A stretch of 64,000 bases of DNA from Myxococcales bacterium (GTDB lineage: Bacteria; Myxococcota_A; Polyangia; Haliangiales; Haliangiaceae). The notes under the pieces are model-generated. The model had not been told where the DNA came from, did no database searches, and saw only the letters and a program-made list of their open reading frames with translations. This document shows positions 49,161-57,786 of this stretch, one piece after another (within the stretch, counting starts at the first letter, position 1; each line of letters begins with the position of its first letter). Location of the stretch: NCBI GenBank assembly GCA_016720595.1, contig JADKKI010000052.1, positions 1 to 64,000 on the forward strand. The letters are read 5' to 3'. The translations under genes and the position numbers were made by a program.

Positions 49161-50816
49161 ATGAGCATGCCGCTGCGCGTCCTCGTCGCCACCATCGCCA
49201 CCGGCGCGGCCATCGGGCCAGGTGGCTGCAGCGCGCCTCCGCAGGTGCGGCCGCCGCAGATCGTGCCTCCGATCGTGGCCACCACGCCGCCGCCACACTA
49301 CACGGCGCCACCGATCGATCCTCCGCTCGTGCTCGTCGCGCCTGCCTTGCGCACGCGCTGTTCGACGGTGCGCCCCGGCGTCAAGCTGATGACGCCCACC
49401 CACAAGATCTACGACCTCGCTGCGATCGACGTCGCGCCCGTGCCCTACGGGCCACGGGTCGAGTTCTCGCCCCACGAGGGCTTCGTCCGGAGCCCGGAAT
49501 CGATCGAGGCCGCCGTCATGCGACAGCGCGCGCGCCTCGTCGAGTGCCTGCGCGCCGCGCTCGGAGCGGGGGTGCAGCCGTCGAAGACCGATCACGGAGG
49601 ACCGACCGTGACGGTCGACCTCGACCTGACGATCGATCCCTTCGGGTTTCCGGCCGACGTGAAGACCAGCGGGGATCCGAAGCTCGCGCGATGCGTGAAG
49701 GAGAGCCTCGAGGCGATCCAGGTCAGCCGGCGTACACCGCGAGCGACGCGGATCTCGACGAGCCTCGTGTTCTGGAACCTCCGCGCGGTGAAGCCGTTGC
49801 AGAAGGCTCCACCTCCACCTCCCACACCGGCGCGGGAAGCGGAGTGCCTGCACACGCTCGAGCCCCTGCCGGTGGATACGCTCACCCCCTCGCTTCGCGC
49901 GATCGACGTGGGGATCGTCCCGGGCGAGCCCCGCGTACCGTGCTCGACGATCGACCGCGGCAAGCGCGAGATCCGCGATGCGCTGCTCTCGAACCTGGGC
50001 GCCTACCGAGCGTGTCAGCTCGAGGCGACGAGGCGACACCCCGGCCTGACGGGCACGGTGAGTGTTGAGTTCGAGCTCGCTTCGACCGGCGTGCCGCTGC
50101 AGCTCGTCGTCGGCGGCGACGGTGATCCGGAGCTCCACCGATGCTTGCAGGACGCGATCGCCGCGATCGGAGTCGGCTCGTCACCGACGCCGACCCACGT
50201 CGTGGTGCCGTTCCTCCTCGTCACGCCACCGCCCACACCGAAGGATCCTGCGGCGGCGATCGCGGCACTCGATCTCGACACGGCAGTCGCCCAGCAGCTG
50301 ACCCTCGCGCGCGGAGCGACCAGCGTGGACGCCGCGTGTCGCGCGCGTGTGGGGATCGTGACCGCCCTGGCTGCGGTCCCGTGGACGGTCGATGCGCGCG
50401 TCCTCGCCGCCACCGTGGCCCTCGCGAAGTTCGTGGCGGAGCACGATCGCGCTGCACTCGCGAGCTGTGTCGCGGACGTGCTGCCGCTCCTCGAGCGGAT
50501 CGGGCGATGGCCGCTGCGTGATCGCGACGGCAGCTACCACTGGAGAGGTGGTGGGCTGGCCGAGGCCGTCGACCGTAGTTTGGGCCTCGTCGCTCTGTTC
50601 CCGGAGCTCGGCCGCACCGTCGAGCCGTTCATCGCCGACGGCCTCCACCTGCTGGGGCGCGAGGAGGAGTCGCTCGAGCACCACGTTCGCGTGATCGAGC
50701 TCGGCGGCCTCGATCATGCGCAGGCGATCCGGACCCTGCGCGGGTATCACGAGAGCGCGACCGCCGACGAGCAGGGCTCCGAGATCGATGCGTGCGACGT
50801 CCGCTACCCGCGCTGA
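49161..50816 (+). CDS. AgmX/PglI-like lipoprotein with two TonB-like repeats
   Basis: This 551-residue protein starts at ATG 49161 (the open frame begins at 48795). A lipoprotein signal ends GPGGC and is followed by a Pro-rich linker. Two related domains follow. The first is at about 110-225 (LVECLRAALGAG, VTVDLDLTIDPFGFPADVKTSGDPKLARCVKESLEAI). The second is at about 265-360 (CQLEATRRHPGLTGTVSVEF, VGGDGDPELHRCLQDAIAAI). Both carry the pattern of AgmX/PglI C-terminal domains, which are found in myxobacterial gliding-motility and envelope proteins. The C-terminal 200 residues are helical. The role is envelope-related by analogy only. Confidence 0.75.
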   Translation: MSMPLRVLVATIATGAAIGPGGCSAPPQVRPPQIVPPIVATTPPPHYTAPPIDPPLVLVAPALRTRCSTVRPGVKLMTPTHKIYDLAAIDVAPVPYGPRVEFSPHEGFVRSPESIEAAVMRQRARLVECLRAALGAGVQPSKTDHGGPTVTVDLDLTIDPFGFPADVKTSGDPKLARCVKESLEAIQVSRRTPRATRISTSLVFWNLRAVKPLQKAPPPPPTPAREAECLHTLEPLPVDTLTPSLRAIDVGIVPGEPRVPCSTIDRGKREIRDALLSNLGAYRACQLEATRRHPGLTGTVSVEFELASTGVPLQLVVGGDGDPELHRCLQDAIAAIGVGSSPTPTHVVVPFLLVTPPPTPKDPAAAIAALDLDTAVAQQLTLARGATSVDAACRARVGIVTALAAVPWTVDARVLAATVALAKFVAEHDRAALASCVADVLPLLERIGRWPLRDRDGSYHWRGGGLAEAVDRSLGLVALFPELGRTVEPFIADGLHLLGREEESLEHHVRVIELGGLDHAQAIRTLRGYHESATADEQGSEIDACDVRYPR

Positions 50817-50821
50817 GTCAG

Positions 50822-51118
50822 CTAGCTGAGCGGCGCAGGGCGGATGCTGGTGATGTGCAGGCTCGACTCCGCGCTCGTCACGATCGAGACGCGATCTCCC
50901 TCGTGAAACCGCGGCACCAGCTCGGCCGGCCCCTGGAAGTGGAGGTCGGCGAGGTTCAGCACGTCGAGATCCTCGCCCTCTTCGTCCTGTGCGCGCTCGA
51001 TGTCGAGCTGGATCTTTGCGACCTGACGCGACGTCACGTTCTGGAATCGCGTGGTCGTGGTGTGCAGCTCGATGCTGCGGATGGTCCCCACCACCCGCAT
51101 GCCGTCGTCGCTGCTCAT
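50822..51118 (-). CDS. small hypothetical protein
   Basis: This 98-residue protein starts at ATG 51118, with TATGAT 6 nt upstream and no Shine-Dalgarno. It is strand-rich (MRVVGTIRSIELHTTTTRF, AKIQLDIERA, ADLHFQGPAELVPRF), with an acidic central loop (AQDEEGEDLD), which fits a small OB-like or beta-sandwich domain. There is no signal peptide or membrane segment, so it is probably cytoplasmic. No family was identified. It converges on the AgmX/PglI-like gene. Confidence 0.6.
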   Translation of the reverse strand: MSSDDGMRVVGTIRSIELHTTTTRFQNVTSRQVAKIQLDIERAQDEEGEDLDVLNLADLHFQGPAELVPRFHEGDRVSIVTSAESSLHITSIRPAPLS

Positions 51119-51124
51119 GGAGCC

Positions 51125-51130
51125 ATCATA
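51125..51130 (-). promoter_or_regulatory. putative -10 box (TATGAT) for leaderless transcription
   Basis: On the minus strand TATGAT ends 6 nt before ATG 51118, with no Shine-Dalgarno. Confidence 0.5.
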
Positions 51131-51164
51131 CACCCGTCACAGGTGCCGCCTTGCGCGACCCGGG

Positions 51165-51818
51165 TCAGGTCTTGCGATCGGACTTCGGGGGCCGTGCCGG
51201 TGCTCCCGCGACGACGAGCCCGTTCATGGCCCGTGCGGCGTACATCACCTCTTCTGCCCCAGCGACCACGTCGTGCTCGCTGTCCTGCGACGCCAGCACC
51301 TCATCTCCAGGCCCGTAGGCGCGACCGCTCCGGCGATCCGTCAACGTACCTGCGAGGATGAGCGACACCTCCTCACCCGCGTGGGTGTGGAGCGGGAACG
51401 CCGCGTGAGGGGCCAACCGCACGAACCCACAGTCCGCAGCGGCAAAGGCAGGCCCGCCGTCGAAGTGGACGAGCCCCAGGCCGGGGGCCGCGGCCTCCCA
51501 CGACGCAGGCCGCTCGATGAGGCCGAGCAGCTCCCGCGCGCGATCGACCGTGACGTCGAACAACGAGGCCATCCGATTGGAGAACTTCTCGAACCGCCCA
51601 CCGCCGAGCGACGCCATCAGGCGCGTGTGGACCTCGGGCGATGGAGCGAGCGGGAGCGCCATGCCCTCGGCTGCCTCCTGGTAGCCAGCGAGCTCCGCGA
51701 CCAGCGCAGGATCGGCGGCGAGCGCCCGCTCGACCACGCCGGCTTCGTCGGCGTCGAGGACGCCGAGGGCGTACAGGGGAAGGAGCGCGTGGATGTCGGC
51801 GGTGATGTCGGCGGTCAT
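51165..51818 (-). CDS. anti-sigma factor with cupin domain (ChrR/RskA-like)
   Basis: This 217-residue protein starts at ATG 51818, overlapping the sigma factor stop by four bases. The N-terminal about 70 residues (DIHALLPLYALGVLDADEAGVVERALAADP) look like an RskA-type anti-sigma domain; the Zn-binding His-x3-Cys-x2-Cys motif of ChrR is absent. A cupin domain follows with FPLHTHAGEEVSLILAG and a later DEVLASQDSEHDVVAG that supply His/Glu metal ligands. ChrR binds RpoE through its N-terminal domain and senses singlet oxygen through its cupin. By analogy this protein inhibits the sigma factor encoded upstream. Confidence 0.88.
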   Translation of the reverse strand: MTADITADIHALLPLYALGVLDADEAGVVERALAADPALVAELAGYQEAAEGMALPLAPSPEVHTRLMASLGGGRFEKFSNRMASLFDVTVDRARELLGLIERPASWEAAAPGLGLVHFDGGPAFAAADCGFVRLAPHAAFPLHTHAGEEVSLILAGTLTDRRSGRAYGPGDEVLASQDSEHDVVAGAEEVMYAARAMNGLVVAGAPARPPKSDRKT

Positions 51819-52375
51819 GATGCCACTCCAGAGCCGAGGCCGATCTCGGTGCGCAGGCGATCGAGCCCGGCGGCGAGCCGGGACTTCACGGTCCCCACCG
51901 GGATGGCGATCTTGGCCGCGATCTCGGTGCACGACAGGCCTTCGAAGTAGGCGAGCTCGAGGACCTTGCGCTGGTCGGCCCCGAGCCCCGCGAGTGCCGC
52001 GCGAACGCGGGCATGGTCGGGGCTGGCGGTAACCGAATCGTCGACGAGCGTATCCAGTGCGGCATCCCCGGAGTTGCGGGACACGCGCGCGGACTTTTGC
52101 AGGTCGAGGGCTCGAGAGCGCATACGGATGGCCAACCAGGTACGAACGCGACCGCGCTTCGGATCGAACGTTTTCGCCGCTCGCCAGGCCTCCAGAAACA
52201 CGTCGTGTAGGAGGTCCTCCGCCTCGCGGCGATCCCGCACGATCCGGACCGCCAGCCCGAGGAGGACGGAGGCGTGCCGCTGGTAGAGCTGGGTCATCGC
52301 CGGCCGGTCGCCGGCGGCCATCCTCGCCACCAGCTCGGCGTCGAGCTCGGCCTCGTCGACGGGGTCCCCAGCCAC
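51815..52375 (-). CDS. ECF-type RNA polymerase sigma factor
   Basis: The 186-residue reading starts at GTG 52375, with TACGGT 6 nt upstream. The upstream in-frame extension is rejected. Region 2 is clear (RHASVLLGLAVRIVRDRREAEDLLHDVFLEAW), followed by a linker with KRGRVRTWLAIRMRSRALD. Region 4 contains LAYFEGLSCTEIAAKIAIPVGTVKSRL. The pair with the cupin anti-sigma gene is the standard RpoE-ChrR arrangement, which often controls responses to oxidative or singlet-oxygen stress. It is divergent from the SNF2 gene. Confidence 0.93.
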   Translation of the reverse strand: MAGDPVDEAELDAELVARMAAGDRPAMTQLYQRHASVLLGLAVRIVRDRREAEDLLHDVFLEAWRAAKTFDPKRGRVRTWLAIRMRSRALDLQKSARVSRNSGDAALDTLVDDSVTASPDHARVRAALAGLGADQRKVLELAYFEGLSCTEIAAKIAIPVGTVKSRLAAGLDRLRTEIGLGSGVAS

Positions 52376-52381
52376 GCGTGG

Positions 52382-52387
52382 ACCGTA
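52382..52387 (-). promoter_or_regulatory. putative -10 box (TACGGT) for the ECF sigma gene
   Basis: On the minus strand TACGGT ends 6 nt before GTG 52375, with no Shine-Dalgarno, supporting that start over longer readings. The sigma factor could autoregulate here, but no binding site was identified. Confidence 0.45.
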
Positions 52388-52435
52388 CCATGCCTTTGGT
52401 CTCGCGGGCCTAGCCGTGCTAAGGAGCCAATCCCC

Positions 52436-55342
52436 GTGCTGTCCAACCTCCGTGATGCGATCCGTGCCGCCGCGACGGAGCGCACCTGGACGCAGGGGGT
52501 CACCCTGGCCCGCGATGGGCGCGTGGGCGGCCGGTCGAACCGGGGCGAGGAGATCACCCTGGAGGTCCGGGTCCCCGCTCGGCCTACCCCGTTCGAGGTG
52601 GTCCTCAACACCAGCCACAACGAGTGGGAGTGCTCGTGCACGAGCAAGGAGCCGGCGTGCTCCCACGTGGTGGCCGCGATCCTCGCCACCGAGCAGTCGG
52701 CCGGCGAGCTGCCGCGCTCGTCGCTGGCCGGTGCGCAGCTCCGGTACCAGCTGTTGCCCGATCCGGGCGGGGTGATCGTGCGGCGCCTGCTGGTGCGCGC
52801 GGATCGGACCGAACCACTCGAGGGTTCGTTGATGTCGCTGATCGGCACGGGCAAGGCCTCGCACATCGCGACGATCGAGGCGGATCTGCTGGCGGATCGG
52901 TTGCTGACGGCACGCAAGGGTCCGCTCAGCGGCGAGCGCCTGGATCGCCTGCTCGCCGTGCTCGCCGATGCACGCGATGTGATGTGGAAGGACGAGCCCG
53001 TCACCACGAGTAGCGATCCCGTGATGCCCCGCGCGATCGTCGAGGACGAACGAGGCGGCGTGCGCGTGCGGATCGAGGCGGACCGCGGCGTCCGCGAGGT
53101 GGTTGCGCTCGGCGTCGTGCGCACCAGCGACAACGTGCTGCGGCCCGTGGGCGCGGTGGATCTCACCGGCGCGCGCCTCGAGAAGCTGCCGCAGGTGTTC
53201 GATGTGCCCCGCTCTGCGTTCGCCGAGTTGATCGGCCGCACCCTCCCGGCGCTCGCGGCCCGCATCGATGTCGACGTGCGTGCCACGTCGCTGCCGCAGA
53301 TGGGCGCACGCGAGCAGCCGCGGATGTCGTTCGACGTGGAGCAGGATGGCGATCGCCTGCTCGTGTTCCCCACGCTGGTCTATGGCGATCCGCCCCGCGC
53401 GCGCGTGGATGGCAGCACGCTCGTGCACATCGGCGGCGCCCTGCCCGTCCGCGATCAGGATGCCGAGCGCAGGCTGACGCACCGCCTGCGCGACGAGCTC
53501 AACCTCGTCCCCGGCCGTCGTGTGGAGCTCGCCGGTCGCGAGGCGTTCGCGATGCACAACGCGCTCGCCGCGTGGTTCCGCACCGATGCCAAGGCCGCGA
53601 ACGCGACCAAGGCCGTACTGCTCGAGGCCTCGATCTCGATCGACGGCAGCCGCCTCGATGTCGAGCTCGGCGGTAGCGGTCGCACGGCCTCCGTCGCTGC
53701 GGCACTCCGCGCGTGGCAGGCGGGCGTGGATCTGGTGCCGCTCGAGGGCGGTGGCTGGGGACGCGTCCCGATGTCGTGGTTCGACAAGCACGGCGAGCGC
53801 GTCGCCGATCTGCTCGCGTCACGCGGCGATGACCGCAAGGTCCCGATGTACGCGCTGCCCGATCTCGCGAAGCTCGCGGCCGATCTCGACGAGCCCCCGC
53901 CCCCCGAGCTCGAGCGGCTCAAGCCGCTACTCGATGGCTTCCGCGGGATCCCCGAGGTCACTCCCACCGTCGGGTTCGTGGGCGAGCTGCGCCCGTACCA
54001 GCAGCGCGGCCTCGACTGGCTCGCCTTCTGCCGCAGCGCGGGCCTCGGCTGCGTGCTCGCCGACGACATGGGTCTCGGCAAGACGATCCAGGCGCTCGCT
54101 GCCCTGCCCAGCAAGGGCAAGAGCAAGACGCTCGTGGTCTCACCGACCAGCGTGCTGTTCAACTGGCTCGCGGAGGCGCAGAAGTTCCGGCCCGATCTCG
54201 CCGTCAGCACCTATCACGGCGCGCGCCGCGCCCTCGACACCTCCGCGGACATCGTCCTCACGAGCTATCCGATCCTCCGCAACGACATCGACGTGTTCGG
54301 CAGCCTGACCTGGGACATCGTGATTCTCGACGAATCGCAGACGATCAAGAACCCCGACAGCCAGGTCGCGCGCGCGGCCTACAAGCTCAAGGCGAACTGG
54401 CGGGTCACGCTCTCCGGTACGCCGATCGAGAACCGGCTCGACGAGCTGTGGAGCCAGCTCCACTTCACGAACCCCGGCCTCCTCGGCGGGCGCGCGGACT
54501 TCGCGGATCGCTGGTCCGAGCCGATCTCGAACGGCGATGCCGGCACGGCGGCCCGGCTGCGCGAGCGGATCCGGCCGTTCGTGCTGCGCCGCATGAAGTC
54601 CGAGGTCGCACGCGAGCTCCCGCCGCGCACCGAGGCCGTGATGTACGTCGAGCTCGATGACAACGAGCGGCTGACCTACGATGCGATCCGCGCCGCGACC
54701 CAGCGCGAGATCGTGGCGATGTTGCAGGCCGGCGGTGGCGTGATGGCCGCCCTCGAGGCGCTGCTCCGGCTGCGCCAGGCCGCCTGCCACACCGGCCTCC
54801 TGCCGCAGAACATCCGGAAGGGCGCTCCGCCCGAGAACTCGTCGAAGCTCGAGCGCCTGCTCGAGGCGCTGCTGGACGCGGCCGCCGATGGTCACCGCGC
54901 GCTCGTGTTCTCGCAGTGGACCTCGCTGCTCGATCTGATCGAACCGCACCTCACCTCCAACGGCATCAAGTTCGTGCGTCTCGATGGCTCCACCGTGGAT
55001 CGTGCCAGCGTGGTCAACGCGTTCCAGGCCGACGACGGCCCGCCGGTGATGCTGCTCTCGCTCAAGGCCGGCGGCACCGGTCTCAACCTGACGGCGGCCG
55101 ATCACGTGTTCCTCGTCGATCCGTGGTGGAACCCCGCGGTGGAGGATCAGGCCGCGGACCGCGCCCACCGCATCGGGCAGGACAAGCCCGTGATGGTCTA
55201 CCGGATGGTCGCGCGTGACACGGTGGAGGAGCGGATCCTCGAGCTCCAGGCGCGCAAGCGCAGGCTCGCCGATGCCGCGCTGTCCGAGGCTGGTGGCGCC
55301 GCGGCGATCACCCGCGATGACCTGCTCGCGCTACTCTCGTAG
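52436..55342 (+). CDS. SNF2-family helicase with N-terminal SWIM zinc finger
   Basis: This 968-residue protein starts at GTG 52436, with AAGGAG 9 nt upstream. A SWIM zinc finger (CxC...CxH) occupies residues 66-77 (CSCTSKEPACSH). The helicase core begins with the Q/Walker-A region DDMGLGKTIQ (near residue 545) and motif II DESQ (near 632), a common SNF2 variant of DEAH. C-terminal motifs V/VI are seen as LLSLKAGGTGLNLT and DRAHRIGQ. It is an ATP-driven DNA translocase of bacterial SNF2 (HepA/RapA-like) type. In several bacteria SWIM-SNF2 proteins associate with nucleic-acid transactions. The exact role is unknown. Confidence 0.95.
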   Translation: MLSNLRDAIRAAATERTWTQGVTLARDGRVGGRSNRGEEITLEVRVPARPTPFEVVLNTSHNEWECSCTSKEPACSHVVAAILATEQSAGELPRSSLAGAQLRYQLLPDPGGVIVRRLLVRADRTEPLEGSLMSLIGTGKASHIATIEADLLADRLLTARKGPLSGERLDRLLAVLADARDVMWKDEPVTTSSDPVMPRAIVEDERGGVRVRIEADRGVREVVALGVVRTSDNVLRPVGAVDLTGARLEKLPQVFDVPRSAFAELIGRTLPALAARIDVDVRATSLPQMGAREQPRMSFDVEQDGDRLLVFPTLVYGDPPRARVDGSTLVHIGGALPVRDQDAERRLTHRLRDELNLVPGRRVELAGREAFAMHNALAAWFRTDAKAANATKAVLLEASISIDGSRLDVELGGSGRTASVAAALRAWQAGVDLVPLEGGGWGRVPMSWFDKHGERVADLLASRGDDRKVPMYALPDLAKLAADLDEPPPPELERLKPLLDGFRGIPEVTPTVGFVGELRPYQQRGLDWLAFCRSAGLGCVLADDMGLGKTIQALAALPSKGKSKTLVVSPTSVLFNWLAEAQKFRPDLAVSTYHGARRALDTSADIVLTSYPILRNDIDVFGSLTWDIVILDESQTIKNPDSQVARAAYKLKANWRVTLSGTPIENRLDELWSQLHFTNPGLLGGRADFADRWSEPISNGDAGTAARLRERIRPFVLRRMKSEVARELPPRTEAVMYVELDDNERLTYDAIRAATQREIVAMLQAGGGVMAALEALLRLRQAACHTGLLPQNIRKGAPPENSSKLERLLEALLDAAADGHRALVFSQWTSLLDLIEPHLTSNGIKFVRLDGSTVDRASVVNAFQADDGPPVMLLSLKAGGTGLNLTAADHVFLVDPWWNPAVEDQAADRAHRIGQDKPVMVYRMVARDTVEERILELQARKRRLADAALSEAGGAAAITRDDLLALLS
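55332..55337 (+). promoter_or_regulatory. putative -10 box (TACTCT) inside the end of the helicase gene
   Basis: TACTCT ends 6 nt before GTG 55344, overlapping the last codons of the upstream gene. There is no Shine-Dalgarno. Confidence 0.35.
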
Positions 55343-55343
55343 C

Positions 55344-56384
55344 GTGCGCGCGCTCGTGATCGCGGTCGTCCTCGTCGCCTGTGGCACGAGCAGCAAGCCC
55401 GCGCCCGAGCCCGCCCCCGCCGGCGCCGCCTCCAACGTTCACATCGATCGGCGCGTGGAGCTGATCTCGATCGTGTGCGCGCTCGCGGGCTTCAAGGAGT
55501 ACACGCTGGGCCAGGTCAACCCATACCGGACCGACGTCGTCCAGGCGTTCCGGACGTTCGTGCAGCACCCCGCCGTGGTGAGGGCCCGGGAGCTGCGGGC
55601 CCAGCACGGCATCGGCTACGACGCGCCGATGATCCTCGCGGTCCACCTCGATGATCAGCTCCAGCTGTTCAACGCCGCCGAGCTCCCGCGGATCGATGCG
55701 CGCTGGGCGGACGTCGATGTCGCCGCCTACGCCGCGCTGCTCCGCGACTTCGCACGCGACACCAAGCTCGACGAGTTCCTCGCGGCGCACCGCGCGCACT
55801 ACACGAAGGTCGAGGACGCGCTGCGCGGTGCGGTGGATGCCGAGAAGCCGATCGCGTGGTTCGATGCCGTGTTCGGCAAGCGCGCGCACGCTCGCTACAC
55901 GGTGATCCCGTCGCCGATGACCGGGACCTACAACTTCGGCGTCCGCGCCACCACCGCCGACGGCACGCTCGAGATGTACCAGCTGATCGGCGTGGACACG
56001 CCGACCGGCCTCCCCGTGATCAACGACGACCTGGTGTGGCTCCTGGTCCACGAGATGGCGCACTCGTACATCAACCCCGCGCTCGCGCAGCACGAGGCCG
56101 AGCTAGCCGCGCCCGCCCAGAAGCTGTTCGCGAAGGTCGAGCGCGAGATGACCGCACAGGCGTACGGCACGTGGCAGATCTTCCTGAACGAGGCCGTGGT
56201 CCGCGCCACCACCGTGCGCTACCTGCACGATCGCAAGGGCGCGGCCGCGGCCGACGCAGTGCTCGCGAAGGAGCTCGAGCGCGGGTTCCGCTGGACCCGA
56301 GAGCTCGCGGAGCTGATGGCTGCGTACCAGCAGGACCACCAGGACTACGTGCCCCGGCTCGTCGCCCTGCTCGGTTCCGTCTGA
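55344..56384 (+). CDS. metallopeptidase-like DUF4932-type lipoprotein
   Basis: This 346-residue protein starts at GTG 55344, immediately after the helicase stop. A lipoprotein signal (VVLVACG) precedes a helical domain with a zincin-type HEMAHSYINP motif in the middle (LVHEMAHS), where the two His and the Glu are the expected metal ligands. A conserved NEAVVRATTVRYL later may supply the third ligand. The arrangement recalls DUF4932-type putative metallopeptidases. It would act in the periplasm or at the surface. The substrate is unknown. Confidence 0.8.
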   Translation: MRALVIAVVLVACGTSSKPAPEPAPAGAASNVHIDRRVELISIVCALAGFKEYTLGQVNPYRTDVVQAFRTFVQHPAVVRARELRAQHGIGYDAPMILAVHLDDQLQLFNAAELPRIDARWADVDVAAYAALLRDFARDTKLDEFLAAHRAHYTKVEDALRGAVDAEKPIAWFDAVFGKRAHARYTVIPSPMTGTYNFGVRATTADGTLEMYQLIGVDTPTGLPVINDDLVWLLVHEMAHSYINPALAQHEAELAAPAQKLFAKVEREMTAQAYGTWQIFLNEAVVRATTVRYLHDRKGAAAADAVLAKELERGFRWTRELAELMAAYQQDHQDYVPRLVALLGSV

Positions 56385-56396
56385 GCGGCGGTCAGG

Positions 56397-56723
56397 TCAG
56401 GTCAGCGGCGAGAGCCGGAGGATCTTGCCGTGGACATCGCCGTTCGCGGGATCGATCGCGGGATCGATGAACAGCCGGGTCACCGCGGTGTTGCGGAGGC
56501 CGGAGAGCATGTCCTCGGACAGCAGCGCTCCGGCATCGAGCCCGATCGCGAACAGCGCCTCGTCGGTGCCCATCGCCTTGGCGAACGTCTCCGCGGCCTG
56601 ACCGTCGGAGAACAGGAAGCCGTACGGCCGCCGGCACCACATGTCCGTGCCGTTCGAGGTCAGGTACCAGATCCGCGGCGGCAGCAGCTCGACCAGCTGG
56701 GCCATGGTGACATCCTCGCTCAT
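56397..56723 (-). CDS. small hypothetical protein
   Basis: The 108-residue reading starts at ATG 56723; an earlier in-frame start at 56744 is possible. It contains no signal peptide and no recognised motif. A central strand-helix-strand pattern (MWCRRPYGFLFSDGQAAETFAKAMG) and a final DVHGKILRLSPLT suggest a small alpha/beta domain. It is the only gene in this direction between the metallopeptidase-like and K+ channel genes and is divergent from the latter with a 27-bp gap. Function unknown. Confidence 0.55.
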   Translation of the reverse strand: MSEDVTMAQLVELLPPRIWYLTSNGTDMWCRRPYGFLFSDGQAAETFAKAMGTDEALFAIGLDAGALLSEDMLSGLRNTAVTRLFIDPAIDPANGDVHGKILRLSPLT

Positions 56724-56738
56724 GGGCGCACCCTGCCA

Positions 56739-56744
56739 TAACAT
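56739..56744 (+). promoter_or_regulatory. putative -10 box (TAACAT) for leaderless transcription
   Basis: TAACAT ends 6 nt before ATG 56751, with no Shine-Dalgarno, in the divergent gap to the small hypothetical gene. Confidence 0.45.
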
Positions 56745-56750
56745 CGCCCC

Positions 56751-57659
56751 ATGCCGCCATCCGCGTTACCCGCAGGCGCCCGCAAGGTGCATCAGCAGGG
56801 CTCCACGTTCTACGTGATCGGCGACGAACGTCAGTTCCTGCGCGACGCCTATCACACGTTCCTCCACCTCCCATGGTCGGCGTCCCTCGGCCTGATCGCG
56901 ATCGCGTTCTTCGCGTTCAACCTCGTGTTCGCGCTGGTCTACCTTCAGGTCGGCGGGATCGCGGGCGCCGACGGCTCGTTCACCGATGCCCTGTCGTTCA
57001 GCGTGCAGACGATGGCGACCATCGGTTATGGCGTCATGCACCCGGCGAGCAATCCCGCGAACGGCGCGATGATCATCGAATCGATGTTCGGGATCATCTT
57101 CACCGCGCTGGCCACCGGCCTCGTGTTCTCGAAGTTCTCGCGGCCGACCACCCGGATCTCGTACTCGAAGCAGATCGTCATCACCCAGCACGAGGGCAAG
57201 CGCACGCTGATGCTCCGGATCGGCAACCGGCGCAGCAACGTGATCGTGGAGGCGCAGCTCCACGTGGTGGCGGTGCTGACCACGGTGACCGCGGAGGGCT
57301 CGATGTTCTACAGGGCCAGCGACCTCAAGCTCGTGCGAGATCGGCAGGTCGGCATGACCCGCGGCTGGACCGTGATGCACGTGATCGACGAGGCCAGCCC
57401 ACTGTTCGGCCTCGACGAGGCAGGGCTGGCCACGGCCGAGATCGAGATCTACATCGCGCTCACCGGCATCGACAGCATCACCATGCAGAGCGTGCATTCG
57501 ATCCACCAGTACGACGACAGCCACATCAAGATCGGCTACCGGTTCGAGGACACGCTGGTACCGCTGCCCGATGGCACGTTCCTCGTCGACCTGCGGAACT
57601 TCGACACGATCTTGCCCGAAACGACTCCGCGGACCACCGGCAGTCCCAGCCGGGCCTGA
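56751..57659 (+). CDS. inward-rectifier-type K+ channel (KirBac)
   Basis: This 302-residue protein has two membrane helices, LGLIAIAFFAFNLVFALVYL (about 45-64) and a second ending TALATGLVFSKFSRP. Between them is a pore loop with the selectivity filter TIGYG (MATIGYGVMHP). The C-terminal about 180 residues form the immunoglobulin-like cytoplasmic domain of Kir channels (RTLMLRIGNRRSNVIVEAQLHV, and DGTFLVDLRNFDTI). It is a tetrameric K+ channel in the inner membrane, possibly ligand-gated through the C-terminal domain. A TAACAT box lies 6 nt upstream. Confidence 0.95.
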   Translation: MPPSALPAGARKVHQQGSTFYVIGDERQFLRDAYHTFLHLPWSASLGLIAIAFFAFNLVFALVYLQVGGIAGADGSFTDALSFSVQTMATIGYGVMHPASNPANGAMIIESMFGIIFTALATGLVFSKFSRPTTRISYSKQIVITQHEGKRTLMLRIGNRRSNVIVEAQLHVVAVLTTVTAEGSMFYRASDLKLVRDRQVGMTRGWTVMHVIDEASPLFGLDEAGLATAEIEIYIALTGIDSITMQSVHSIHQYDDSHIKIGYRFEDTLVPLPDGTFLVDLRNFDTILPETTPRTTGSPSRA

Positions 57660-57786
57660 GAACCCGTGTGGTCCAGGGCAATTGCAGCGCACCACTTACT
57701 GCGACTTCCGGGTAGCGGCAACGTCCGGAACCGGCGTGAGATTGTCAGCCTGGATTCCCAAACCTCGTAGTAGGGTCCGCCCCGCA

